Below, in pieces: positions 35,536 to 46,058 of a stretch of DNA of 64,000 nucleotides (position 1 is its first letter; every line of letters starts with the position of its first letter). This DNA is from Stratiolaelaps scimitus (taxonomy: Eukaryota; Arthropoda; Arachnida; Mesostigmata; Laelapidae), in assembly GCA_019614645.1 (NCBI GenBank), contig JABWDB010000001.1, forward strand, positions 22,127,501-22,191,500. The letters run 5' to 3'. A model generated the notes under the pieces. It did not search any database, was not told where the DNA came from, and was given only the letters and a program-made list of their open reading frames with translations. The translations under genes were made by a program, and so were the position numbers.

Positions 35536-35576
<41 letters not shown>
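35536..35576. repeat. (GA)n microsatellite, about 20 units
   Basis: Uninterrupted GA/TC array of about 41 bases. It is a mirror-repeat purine strand that can form triplex DNA and is a typical target of GAGA-binding factors in insects. Confidence 0.9.
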
Positions 35577-35581
<5 letters not shown>

Positions 35582-35748
35582 ACACAGCGAGCAAGCGAAC
35601 GAGCAAGGGCAAGACTGCTGCCGACCACGCAGGTCTGTATTTGCCATGTCTTGCCCTTCTTACCTCGACTTGGCCTGTTCCCTCACCCCCATCGCGTCCT
35701 GCGGCACCCAGGCCCAGAACACCTCCATGACGACGTCGACCGCTGCGA

Positions 35749-35764
35749 ATATATATATATATAT
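35749..35764. repeat. (TA)n microsatellite
   Basis: Eight TA units. Confidence 0.8.
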
Positions 35765-36154
35765 GCGTTGTGTCGACGATGACTGCGCTACCCTGCCCGT
35801 ATGCGATGTGTGCATAGGGGCCGGCTCGCGTGATGCAAAAATGCCGTTGCCTGTCTCCCTTTGGCGTCCCTGCATATTCTTCGAGGCTCAGCCACAAACA
35901 GAGCTGCCCGCTGTGAAGTCAAGATTCTCACTGGTGACCGAGGGCATCCGGCTCCCGACTCCGGCTGTTTTCTCTAGCGTTAGTAATCAACAAGCGTTAC
36001 CGCGGCCTGTTCATAGGAGTACATAGTGACTCGGTGTTGGTGTCTGCCTCGGGTGTCCGTCGCTCATCGTCGATCTGTGCTAACACATGTACCTGGAGTG
36101 TTGGTCCTGCAAATCGTTGTCGCCGTGAACGACGGGTGAAGGAACAACCTGGCA

Positions 36155-36178
36155 GAAGAGGTATTGGACGACCTCTTC
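36155..36178. repeat. 8-bp stem hairpin
   Basis: GAAGAGGT and ACCTCTTC pair around an 8-nt loop. Confidence 0.75.
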
Positions 36179-36292
36179 AATGGCTCCTCTATCAGGCCAT
36201 TGACGTAAGGGCTGGCCTCTGTCGAAAGGTGGAATAGGTATTGCCAAGGGAGGCAAGCTAGGTTAGGCGAGATAGCGGGCAAGCGCCTTCGC

Positions 36293-36895
36293 ATGATCCG
36301 CAATCGAGCGCCACTTGTTCAGCCTGAAGCCAGCGAATCACTACCACCACCACCACCACCTGATGGTACATGCAAGCTGGAGCCGTTAGGACGTTACACG
36401 ACACCCGCGCCGCGGTGTAGTTGTGTATCACAGCTAGTGATCGAGGACAATCGTGCAGGAAGTGGACGACAGAAGGTAGGGAGACTCACAACAAAAAGAG
36501 TGGCCGGTGCCACCAGGCAGACCGAGAATGATACCACTAAAGTCCATGATACAGCAGAAGTAACAGCAGTAGCAGCAAATGAAGGTGTGACATTAATTGA
36601 AAACCGATTGAGGAAGATGGATCATCGATGGGGAGCGGGGAAATGTGACAGGGGCCGGGTATGCTACCAGCACAAGAAGAGCATAGAAAACGGATCGCAG
36701 AGTGTCCAGGCGCAGGCTGCATTCGGCTGCGTGCTGCAAGCGCCGACGCTTTCAATGCAGTTCAATGCTGATGTGATGGCGATGATTACCACCAAATCAA
36801 GGGCAGTCAAGCAGGCAGTGCTATGGGGATGGTGGGCATTGCGTGCAGCCGCCCCATCAGCGACCTCCACCATCGAGCTATTGATTATTAACTAG
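36293..36895 (+). CDS. Candidate coding frame, unknown protein (200 codons)
   Basis: I do not recognise this protein. It opens with ATG at 36293 and ends at TAG at 36893-36895. Apart from a six-residue Pro run from the ACC repeat it is not low-complexity. It has a mixed, mostly hydrophilic composition with several Cys residues (near residues 27, 42, 44, 118, 123 and 145), no signal peptide, no clear membrane segment, and a Trp-rich patch near residue 178. Its length is near what chance alone could give once or less in this much sequence. It converges with the frame at 37773-38210 (-). It could be an exon, an old pseudogene or a chance frame. Confidence 0.18.
   Translation: MIRNRAPLVQPEASESLPPPPPPDGTCKLEPLGRYTTPAPRCSCVSQLVIEDNRAGSGRQKVGRLTTKRVAGATRQTENDTTKVHDTAEVTAVAANEGVTLIENRLRKMDHRWGAGKCDRGRVCYQHKKSIENGSQSVQAQAAFGCVLQAPTLSMQFNADVMAMITTKSRAVKQAVLWGWWALRAAAPSATSTIELLIIN
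36341..36360. repeat. (ACC)n triplet repeat
   Basis: Six ACC units inside the candidate frame, read there as Pro. Confidence 0.85.
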
Positions 36896-36899
36896 AGAC

Positions 36900-37770
36900 C
36901 CTGGTAGTGTGTTTACTTCGGACTAGAAATCCACGGACGTTGTAGTATTATACAATAGGTTCATCATGTTCAAATTTGAAGAGCAGTCCACGCTGGACGT
37001 CGAAGACGGATTGTGAATGGGAAGTAGTAATAACAGATCTCATATTGAGAGAACTCTCCTTCATTGATCCTATTATGGCTATTTTCGCTTGTTACGTTGT
37101 TCATATTTCCATTGCATGCGAAGCACAGCGTTTACGAGAGGTACAACATTGGAGAGACATCGACGTGAAACCAATTTCGAGGCAGCTTCCACCTCCTCAG
37201 ACCCCACTGGTCAGATGGATAATGTGACGTAAACATCTTTAGTATGTAATTATGTATAGTATTATTCATTATGATACTGATACATGTTTTTTCCGAAGGG
37301 TTCTCCCTACTACTCTCAACGCAGATGCTATCAAGTCATGTTTATTGTGTTCTGTCACTTATTTCCTCTCGAGCATTCGAATCTACAAATGAAATCGTAG
37401 CTGGCTGCGTTGTGTGTACGCATATGTATGTATGCGTGTTGCATATTAATTCGACGAATAGATAGCGAATGGCACAGTGTTGGTGGGGTGTGTGCTATGA
37501 TATGAATCCATAGACATTTATGAATATTTATTATTCGCCTGTATCGAGGAGGCTTTCACGTCACCTGTACGCTCTGTCCGAAAAACAAAAGCAAGCCCCG
37601 TCCAACATCTGTATCTATTCGCGCTAATAATCGAGACATGCGACGACATTGCTGCTAATGTATAATAGCATATCACCACGCAACGAGCACACGGTGCTGC
37701 GACGAGACTCGACTGCGGCTATGGACATTGCCAATCAAATCTAGCAAGCTCTGTATCGGCTCGCTCTGCC
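36900..37770. other. AT-leaning stretch between two candidate frames
   Basis: No gene is recognised. An 83-codon frame at 36976-37227 (+) is complex in composition but short. No simple repeat of note. Confidence 0.5.
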
Positions 37771-37772
37771 CC

Positions 37773-38210
37773 TTACTCCAGAATTGCCTTGCAGAGTCGC
37801 AAACTCGGAACCTCGTTGTAGCTGCGTGTTGCGCCAGTTTGCTGAATACGGCCGAACTGCCAGCTCGGAGTTAGTCGTCTGCCGACTGACTCTGAGCAAT
37901 TTGCCATCAGCTCCCTAGTATCCCTGTCATCATACCCCGACGTACAGCGGTCGTCACCCTTCACCGTAGCTACCTGTCTGTCGACTTTCATCTGCAAGCT
38001 CTGAGGAGACTTGAGACTAGTGCACAGTTCCTCCAACTGACATCTCTCGCTAGATCTCAGATCGTCTGTCCCGTCCGACGTCTCCTTAGCCGGCCGTCTT
38101 GAGCCGTCCATGTTCGTCCCAGTCGTACCGATGGTGGGGTTTTTCAAGCTATCGGACACGATGGCAACGACTTTTACAGCGGCGGCGGCGGCAGCAGCAG
38201 CAGCCTCCAT
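37773..38210 (-). CDS. Candidate coding frame, unknown protein (145 codons)
   Basis: This is the most coding-like frame in the window, although I do not recognise it. After Met-Glu it has a nine-residue Ala run made from GCT and GCC repeats, then a hydrophilic body rich in Ser, Thr, Asp, Glu and Arg with scattered Cys. By hand count roughly two thirds of codons end in G or C, and purine-first codons dominate, as expected of real exons. There is no membrane segment. An alternative reading ends the exon earlier at CAG/GTAGCT around codon 79, but that donor is weak. It may be the first exon of a larger gene reading leftward, a small single-exon gene, or a chance frame. Confidence 0.28.
   Translation of the reverse strand: MEAAAAAAAAAVKVVAIVSDSLKNPTIGTTGTNMDGSRRPAKETSDGTDDLRSSERCQLEELCTSLKSPQSLQMKVDRQVATVKGDDRCTSGYDDRDTRELMANCSESVGRRLTPSWQFGRIQQTGATRSYNEVPSLRLCKAILE
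38177..38205. repeat. (GGC)n-(AGC)n triplet repeat
   Basis: Four GGC and five AGC units. On the minus strand it encodes the Ala run at the start of the candidate frame. Confidence 0.85.
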
Positions 38211-38392
38211 AGATCACGGTCGGCATCACCACTAAGCAACGCAGGACAGCCTTTCTGCCATTGGCCGGTTTTGCCATCATGACATTTATCCGAGTCGAAT
38301 CGTACCGCTGTTACGTGGTGTCATATGTTTGCGTGTCTACCTGACATTGCTCGATCTGCTGCGCATATGCTCATATGTATGCTCTAAGCATT

Positions 38393-38410
38393 TGTGTGTG
38401 TGTGTGTGTG
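38393..38410. repeat. (TG)n microsatellite
   Basis: Nine TG units. Confidence 0.85.
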
Positions 38411-39016
38411 GATAGGTGCATACTCTTTCCATCCGCTTAACTTTAATAGGTGTCACGTGATATGATGAAGTGTATCAACGAATAACTGTATCTATTCTCC
38501 TATTCCCGTCAGGTAACTCACAATTGCAAATCGATCCGAACGCAGCTGACAAGGCGGCCACCACCAGCATCGTCATGATGTCACGTGTCGGTGGGCGACT
38601 ATCACGAGTAGCAGTCAAGTAGTTGTTGTTGTGGCTGTTGATTCCCGTTGTTATATTTGTCAGCGTTACGCGCACATGCACGCAACCACAATAACAGGCT
38701 ACTTGCTATGCGTCAAGCCCCGGTAGAACTCAAGCGTACAAGACGTGTATCACAAAAGCAATATATGTATATGCTGGAAGACCTCATCCGTTCTGGTCGT
38801 GCGTCAAAGCGTCGCGTCAAAGTACCGAACGCACGAGACACAAACAGAATTTCATACATGGCCTGACAAACTCACGCACACAAAGCAACGACGCTCAATT
38901 CATTGATACCCACAAGCACGCACACACGTAAGCGGCCACACGTTAGCCCTCAGCTGCGCATCATCAAGAATCGGTATAGCCGTCATAAGTCAATGATGAC
39001 AATGCTACCGCTTCTG

Positions 39017-39034
39017 TCGCTGCTGCTGCTGCTG
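39017..39034. repeat. (CTG)n triplet repeat
   Basis: Five to six CTG units. Confidence 0.8.
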
Positions 39035-39290
39035 ATGGTGACGATGATGTTCAGCTCGTGGCTTCGATTGCTGCTGGCGCTGTCGTTTCGGTGTTTGTCT
39101 TGGCATTCCCCCGACCGAACGTCCGCCCCGTACCCCGCTTGTCTGTGCAAGCATCCGTCCGTCCGTCTGCAAGCGGACGCGTCAACTGCCCACGTGAACG
39201 AGTGGTGGCAGAATCCGCGGCAAGGAAGACAGCACGACTCGCGTCTGGAAAACGATACGCCCGCTCGGCCGATCGACCGGCAGTTCGAAA

Positions 39291-39311
39291 CAGCAGCAGC
39301 AGCAGCAGCAG
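39291..39311. repeat. (CAG)n triplet repeat
   Basis: Seven uninterrupted CAG units. Confidence 0.9.
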
Positions 39312-39430
39312 TTGTTACGATATGATACAGGGGGGCACACGCATTCGCTGACAGCCACCGGCCACCGAATTCGTCCGATGGTTGGATAACGAGCTGATGG
39401 CTTCATGTTGTTGCTGCTTATTGTTGCTGT

Positions 39431-39566
39431 CGTCGCTGCTGCTGCTGCCGGTGGCGTTACTTCGGCTGATCCTGCTGCCATTGCTCGGGTTGAACTTGCA
39501 TATCGCCTGCAGCGGACATACTCGAGGCGTACGCACACACAAGCACACGCTCTCTCTCTCTCTCTC
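39431..39566. repeat. (CTG)n and (CT)n repeats
   Basis: About five CTG units at 39431-39448 and about eight CT units at 39550-39566. Confidence 0.75.
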
Positions 39567-39785
39567 ACTCGCCCGCCCGATAGACACTTCAGGAGCAACG
39601 AGCTGTAGCCACTTCAGAATTGTGGAATTGCTCGCCTTGCCATTATATTATACGTTACGTTGCCCGTCATCCTATTATACGATGGTCGCATGGTGTTTAT
39701 TTGCACCGTGATTTCTCAAGCGCTACTGCTGACTGCTGAAACCCGATTCCAGCAATTGCGCACCACTTGTTTGAGATAAACACTC

Positions 39786-39818
39786 TCCTCCTCTCTCTCT
39801 CTCGCTCTCTCTCTCCCT
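39786..39818. repeat. (CT)n microsatellite
   Basis: About fifteen CT units with a CG interruption. Confidence 0.85.
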
Positions 39819-39868
39819 CCTACAGAGGACGATCTATGTATCTCACTTTTCGTGCAATCATAATCGCC

Positions 39869-39951
39869 ATTATTATTATTATTGCAGCAAGAGCAGCTGC
39901 AGCAGCAGCTACTTCAATAGCAACTATTGTTGTTGTTGTTGTTGTTGTTGC
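39869..39951. repeat. (ATT)n, (CAG)n and (TTG)n cluster
   Basis: Five ATT units at 39869-39883, AGC units around 39893-39910 and about eight TTG units at 39926-39951. Confidence 0.85.
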
Positions 39952-40221
39952 TGTCGTCACCGCTGCCGGCGTTGCCGTTGTCTCGTTGTATCTCAATCGA
40001 TCGCGCCGCTCCTTTGATCTTCTTCGTTCTCTTCTGCTACGTTCGTTCGTCTCTTCTGTCTCTCCGGCTGTGCTTTCAAATAGCAGAACAAGCGACGTAT
40101 ATCATACAACGAGTGTAGTCGGCGGAGTCAACGGCAACCGTCAATAGCAAATTGCATCAAAAAGAGTAGTATGACAACAATGATAATCCAGTTGATATCA
40201 ACGTCGGCGTTAGAACAGCAA

Positions 40222-40246
40222 CACAAGAGAAGCACAAGAGAAGCAC
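40222..40246. repeat. Tandem duplication of an 11-bp motif
   Basis: CACAAGAGAAG is repeated exactly twice, head to tail, followed by the start of a third copy (CAC). Confidence 0.85.
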
Positions 40247-40350
40247 GTCAACCTGGTTGACGTCGAGCAAACCGAGCCAGATGGAAGCGATACATGTACA
40301 CCTATACGGCTTCATTATAAACAAATACGATAGCTGTAGGTATATTCAAA

Positions 40351-40352
<2 letters not shown>

Positions 40353-40390
<38 letters not shown>
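40353..40390. repeat. (TA)n microsatellite
   Basis: Nineteen uninterrupted TA units. Confidence 0.9.
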
Positions 40391-40392
<2 letters not shown>

Positions 40393-40957
40393 GCTGTCAG
40401 GACATCACATCACGCCAAATAGGCCTGTCCATTACATAGACCCCGACCAAACTAAACAAAAGCGTGCCGGCGCCATTTGCTCTATATTATGGTTTGTTCA
40501 GGGTCGCCCTGAGGTTGAGCCAAGCTTTAAGCAGGCAGGCGGTTGCAAACCGAATCAGAACATTGTTTTAATTAACTATTCGTACACCGAAGCCCCCTCC
40601 TTATTTCAGTTTCCGTCGTTGGTAACTACGACCAACTAACTCCTCCATACTTAGGGTAGTTGAACCCCTCTCCCATGTCTCATTCCCTTCCGATGCCAGC
40701 CAACTCGATCTCAGAGCAGATCCGTTCGTCGATGCGTAGAGTCGTAGTAGGTGAAATTAGTTCCCAGGACGGCCCGCGGTGCATAGCAGCTAAGGTAAAG
40801 AACGTACGTACATTCAGGAGCTCCAGCCTAAAGGCCGGACCTCCTTTAAATTGTGCCTGCCCTTACGAAGCGCATATGAATAAGCCAGGCGTCGGGGCCG
40901 AGTGAGACCGTCAGACCGGCGAATTGGTAATATCACTCCAACAACTCCTACAAGTCC

Positions 40958-40986
40958 CTCTCTCTCTCTCGTGCGCGCGCGCGCGC
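40958..40986. repeat. (CT)n joined to (GC)n, Z-DNA-prone
   Basis: Six to seven CT units lead into GTGCGCGCGCGCGCGC at 40971-40986. Alternating GC of this length readily adopts left-handed Z-DNA. Confidence 0.85.
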
Positions 40987-41058
40987 TGGTACACTTTCCC
41001 GCTCTAGCCTAAAGTTTTAAGGCTTAACTCTTCTCTTTGGGTTGAATTGCTGTTCTGA

Positions 41059-41082
41059 CGCAGATAGCATACGCTGTCTGCG
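41059..41082. repeat. 10-bp hairpin with tetraloop
   Basis: CGCAGATAGC (41059-41068) and GCTGTCTGCG (41073-41082) pair over ten positions, one of them a T-G wobble, around the loop ATAC. Confidence 0.85.
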
Positions 41083-41264
41083 ATGGGTTGCAATTTAAAG
41101 AGCCACCGCGCTACCGCGGTTGCTGTCCTCTTCGGGATCTCGTTGGCCTCGCTCGTCCGTATATTGTAGACGTGTACGTAATATGCACGCGGCAGATATT
41201 CTCCCCTGTTTTGTCGCTGCCGGCGGAAGGGGTCCGGACGGTCGGGCATGGGCGAGGCTACGAG

Positions 41265-41323
41265 TTTAGCTCAGATTAAACGCGTGCACGGCGCCGCCCC
41301 GTCTTGCATACTACCCCCACGCC
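41265..41323 (+). mobile_element. SINE-like head related to the 26-kb element (family B)
   Basis: TTTAGCTCAGAT at 41265-41276 is identical to the A-box region of the element at 26010-26238, and GTGCAC, GGCGC and TCTTGCA follow in the same order at nearly the same spacing (37 against 33 nt from the A box to TCTTGCA). The similarity then fades into a CTG repeat, so only the head is present. Confidence 0.4.
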
Positions 41324-42189
41324 TATTGCTGTTGCTGCTGCTGGTGTTACTGTTGCTGCTAATGGGTACAGCAGCGTATGTCGACGTTGTGTTTTTCTCT
41401 ATAAATATTATGGCTGCACAAATATCCGCGCAGCCACGGCTAATGCAGGTGAGAAAAATTTAAATCGCTGCACCTCGCCGGCCGACTCGAAATTCCGGCA
41501 GATCTCTCCGCCAGAGACGCTATTTTCGTTGAACCGGTGAAGAACAACAATACATTTAAGTGTCACGCACGCGGTTGAGAAGTTTTTACCCCGAGCGCTT
41601 GTTATTCTCTGCTTATACATATAGCTGAGCCTATTAAAATCGACAAAGAAGTGTTAAGTGGTACAAGTGCTCTGTTTGGACAGCTAGCTATAAGCCATGA
41701 ATGACCGACCCCGCTCGTAAAAATTCACCTCTATGGAGTATTTTGCAGATGCTGTTGCAGGGATTTTCCAGATTTTCGAGGACTAAGTGATCCCTATGAC
41801 TGGCGAAACAGTGTGATGTTCAGTTAGCCTTTTCTTGATCAGTTTTCATGAGCTTGAGTCAACTTTTTGGAGTTAGCTCGTTCATAGTGGCAGCGACAAC
41901 AACAGCATCAATCCGACTTAGTTCACACTCTCTTGTTCTAATGAAGTGCGATCCACCTGCTGAACTAACCTCATTCTTGCGTGCTTTCTTAGCGAGTCGG
42001 AAGCTGACAATACTTAACTATTCTCCTTGACGTATTCACACACTATCGGAATCACTACGAGAAGTCGAGGCATGACTTAACACCTTCGTCAGATACATTT
42101 ACCCCAGTTATTCGATTTAAGCAAGGCAGAAAGGCGGAAAACCTCTACAAAATTCTCCTTGTTATTCTCGGGTCGCCGGCTAAAAATTC

Positions 42190-42203
42190 GGGGGTGGGGG
42201 GCG
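42190..42203 (+). repeat. G-rich run
   Basis: GGGGGTGGGGGGCG, two long G runs with a single-base loop. Confidence 0.6.
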
Positions 42204-42641
42204 AGTGCAACGCTCTCTTAATACTTCTTGAATCTATTGTCGCTGCTCTTTAGTCGGAGCACTAGGCCAATCTCAGATGGACACTTCTAGCAGCCCCAAG
42301 CTATGTTGGACTACAAACCGACTACAAATACGACACCGCTGGGAGTTCCGCACTCGGAAAGGAGCCCTCCAATGTCCGTATATGTATGTAACTCGATGTG
42401 AGGCCTCTTAGTCGCTTCTGTTGTTGTCAATGTTGTATTGCACACAGGTCGCCCTATGCCTCCATTGCCTTTGGACGAATGGTTCTTGCCTACTTGGCTT
42501 GCCGTCGGTCGGTCGGTCTGTCTGTCTGTGCGCTACTGCGTGGCCGGGCGGATTTGCAGTGTTTTCGCCCCGAGGCTCCTACTACTTCTATTACTTTTAC
42601 TGCTACTATGACCACCACCACTGTTGGTGGTACATGCTAGT

Positions 42642-42658
42642 GTATATATATATATATC
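42642..42658. repeat. (TA)n microsatellite
   Basis: Eight TA units. Confidence 0.8.
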
Positions 42659-43318
42659 TGCACTCTGTTCTGAGCCTCTCTGTTTCCCTACTTCGACTGT
42701 GCCGTCCCCAGTTCTCCTAGTTTCCCCCCAACTGTAGAGTCAATGCGTACAGGTTCGCGGCACCACGTTAGGCCGGGCGGCTGGTCGCTCGGTCGATCGA
42801 TTGTAATCGCCTATTTTATCTCAATGTAACCTCAACGAGTTCTTCTGGCGCTCACTGCTCTAGTGTACACTTTACTTGCCCTCTCCACTGCGCGCCTTGC
42901 CTGTCTTAACGCACCCCTCGCCCTGCGCCTCCGGCTCGACGCCCCCGGGCCAATGCGCTCCTACGCGTTGCTTGTTCTTCCTTTTCGCAATGCACAGTCC
43001 ACGAAGGCTGGGCTTGCTCTCCCGTTTCTCCGATCTGTTCGGACGATGGGCCGGAACTGCCCACAAGTTCTAACGGCGCCCACAGGGGCAATTGTCGAAA
43101 GGGAGCGCGGATCTTTCGTTTATTGTTTGGCCAACCGGCGAACGCCCAGCGACGGCAACTGTAATGACGGAAACGAAACATGTGTACGACGCGTCAGCTG
43201 CGACAACGTTACCAACGTTAGCAAAAGAGGATGAGCTAAGCTGACCAGACGTCAAGGCGCAAGGGCGGCAATGCTGGCTGCGATGGCAGTTAATGACGGC
43301 TCGTTGGAGTGACCGGTC

Positions 43319-43336
43319 GACGGACGGACGGACGGA
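43319..43336. repeat. (GACG)n tetranucleotide repeat
   Basis: Four GACG units. Confidence 0.8.
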
Positions 43337-43553
43337 CCAAGATGACCGGATCGATTTGATAAAGAACGGCGTGTGTTCTGGGGCCACGACCGGCAGTAGA
43401 AGTATGGCCTCTGAATCTGGCTGCTTTCTACCTTTCCGAGCAGATACTTCGTTGCAGAGAAGTGGCATCATCAGCATCGCTAGCGGCGCTATCATCACGC
43501 TGATGTTGACCGACGCGGCGTAGGGGTTCAACGACGCGACCGAGCAAGTTCAG

Positions 43554-43586
<33 letters not shown>

Positions 43587-43587
43587 G
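43554..43587. repeat. (TA)n microsatellite
   Basis: About sixteen TA units with one CA interruption. Confidence 0.9.
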
Positions 43588-43965
43588 TAGTGCTTTGGCA
43601 GATGTTGATAGTACGGACGTTGGAGGCAGAACTACGGTAACTACGTTAACAATAGCGGCAACAGCATTCGCGAATCACCGGTGGGCTATGGAAGCAGATA
43701 GTGATCGCGTATGGGACGTATGGTGTCGACGTGTGATTATGACTCTCAGCTCTCTGACTGACACATAACGACACAGCGTTCTGCAGAAACGAATGATAGC
43801 GATGGTATCTAGCTTGGCCATCGATTGTTTCAACCAAACAACCGGTAGCCGATGCCCGACGAAAAATACACTTGGTCGGGCAATCATAACCTTTGAGTTA
43901 TTATGCGTTATATCACATAGGCATCAATGAGATAACATCACGTTATACAATGCCTGTCTGAGCTA

Positions 43966-43997
43966 ACGACGACGACGACGACGATGATGACGATGGT
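43966..43997. repeat. (GAC)n-(GAT)n triplet repeat
   Basis: Six GAC units followed by GAT units. Confidence 0.85.
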
Positions 43998-45892
43998 GAT
44001 TAGAGAACGTTCAATACCTTGGCAGAGCGACCGACACCTGCCAATCTCCAGGTCCATAACAAGCCGCTGAAAAATGAGTAGGGATGCGAGTTCACTCAAA
44101 ATGAAATGTCTGATTGAACATGAGTTTGCACATTCATTTATATATGATTTTTATTATTATTACTGTTACCATTATTGCTATTTGTATTTACATTAGTAAA
44201 TATCCAAGATTGATAGCGTTATCGAGGATTCTGTCACACTGATGTTGGAAGAAGATCGTGTCCGCAAAGCTATTCAGGGTAGCATGGACACTTGGTCATA
44301 TATTGTGGCACGCAGTGGTTCCGAGGTTTGTGTTATTTTTATGAGTTTCCATTTGAAGCTGCCAAACAGCTTGGGTAGGAGCTTACATCGTACGAATCGC
44401 GGTAAATGAGCCGTGAGAGTCTAAGTGCTCCACGTTATCCTGTGTACACTTGCACCGCTTCCTGCTATACTTAGCAAAGCCTCGGATTGTGTCACTTGGC
44501 GTTGACGGCTGGCTTTTTTCCCTTCTTTCCTGGCTCCTCATGAAACTCGCTCGTCGCTTCTCGGAGGCCAGTGCCAATTGTCTACGTTTGAACATAGTCT
44601 GTCTATGGGATGGCAACAGCAGCGGTTGCACTAGCAGGCAAGCCAGTAGACAGCGCTATCGTCGCCCCGAAATTCGCCAGGTCATTTCGGAGATTCGTAC
44701 ATTTCTCCTTTCTCCAGCCATCGTCAGCCTGGCCGTGCCCCTACATCGCGTAAAGCCTCGCCGTCCTGCTCCGAAAGAACTCCACAGAAACTTCAGCCGA
44801 CCTTACCAACCAGGCCGGTCGGTAAGCCGGCCAGGAAGAAAGGAAGCAACGCCGCTTAACGTCGATGCATTGGGCACAGCCGCCGTCGTCGTCAGACAAT
44901 CCTGTACCTACCGACAAACTATATATCCCCTTGCCTCGCTTCCTGCCTCGCGGTCTCGCCCGTGCCTTCTTCACGTCTCTTCCAATGGGTGTCCCCCACC
45001 CATTCGGGAGCCCCAAGTTCACTTCCACTTCCTCACCTTCTCGCGCGCGCCCTCGTTGAAAAGTGTGCTCAGCAAGAATGAGAGGTGCTTCCTCCCAACA
45101 TCCAACACCATCTTCTTCCTTTTTTTTCTCTCTTCACGCGAGGTGTGCGGTGCGACGGTGCAGGTGCAGCAAGCGGATGGTCAAAATGGCTGGCTCGGGG
45201 GGCAGCGTGCCGAGGCGAGCAGCTAAAGCAGAGCAGGCTAAGGCATGGGAAGGCGAGCTAGTCTAAGTCAAGTCAAGGCTACGAAAAGCGCGCGGGAGCG
45301 GCACCCTCAGCGGTCCAGAGCGTCGTCGGTGGCAGCAGAGACTAGTGGCGGACAATAGAAATGGAATAAAAATTGAAAAGAAATCAAGTGCGAATTCCTT
45401 TACAGTCTTGGCAGACTTGCGATGACGGCGAGAGAAGGCAAGCAACCGGGCCGAGTCAGGCTAAACTAGGCTCCCGGCGGTCTGCTGCCGTTTGTACGCC
45501 CCACGTTCCCCTCGTCGACTTCGCTTAGCCTCCGCCGGCGATGGTTTTCTCGCAGAGAATTCACACGGACGGACGAGAAATAGCGCGCGACCCTGTCGTT
45601 CGGCGCCGCCGTCCTTCCTTCTCACCAGCCGCCTCAACACTCGCTTGCCGGCTGCTGCTGCGGCTGCTTCATACGAGTCATCGAGCAAGCGTGCTCTCGC
45701 TCGTCCAATGCTTACTGCTCGGTGGCCTGTCCAGGGTTTGGCCTGCTAGAGAAAAAGGAGCTCAGAGGGAGTTGGGGAAGGGGCCTTTCGTTCCGTACAG
45801 AACGACCTTTGTTTCATTCAATACCGTCAGCCGGCCTGCCGGCCGGCCGCCATAGGAGCCACCATTCGTACTCGAGCCATTGCTGCTACCGG

Positions 45893-45910
45893 CGCTGCTG
45901 CTGCTGCTGG
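45893..45910. repeat. (CTG)n triplet repeat
   Basis: Five to six CTG units. Confidence 0.8.
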
Positions 45911-45993
45911 TAGCCTTCGGGTCTTCAGTGTTCAAGAATGACGCGGCTGCTGCGATTGCCGCTAGTGTTAGCTGGAGCCCCGAGAATTGTGCC

Positions 45994-46058
45994 AAAGAGA
46001 GTGAAAGAGAGCTGAAGATAAAGACACAGAGAGGAGAGAGAGTGGGAGAGGGAGAGAT
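45994..46058. repeat. Purine-rich GA tract, degenerate
   Basis: About 65 bases almost free of pyrimidines on this strand, with several short GA runs. Confidence 0.7.

Larger units (their letters stand above)
30100..36200. other. Repeat-rich stretch without a recognisable gene
   Basis: AT-leaning sequence with TA, CA, CTG and GA repeats. Frames above 100 codons contain repeat strings or overlap other frames. The 34.2-35.2 kb part is AT-rich and has no long frame on either strand. Confidence 0.6.
38210..42700. other. Repeat-rich stretch with SINE fragments, no recognisable gene
   Basis: TG, CTG, CT, TTG and TA repeats alternate with unique sequence. The 40.4-41.3 kb part has few repeats but several hairpins and a SINE-like head. 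The 81-codon frame at 40660-40905 (+) shows no known motif. Confidence 0.55.

Noticed and set aside
36424..36445. TATCACAGC, the start of miR-2/miR-13 family microRNAs
   Set aside because: Only the first nine bases match and no precursor-length hairpin surrounds it; it sits in a small ATCAC/GTGAT palindrome.
41085..41125. Minus-strand GCGCGGTGGCTC resembling the family A SINE head
   Set aside because: Only the first ten bases agree and no B box follows; too weak to list as a copy.
44450..45226. 258-codon plus-strand frame
   Set aside because: No motif recognised, opposing frames open on the other strand, composition typical of GC-rich non-coding DNA.
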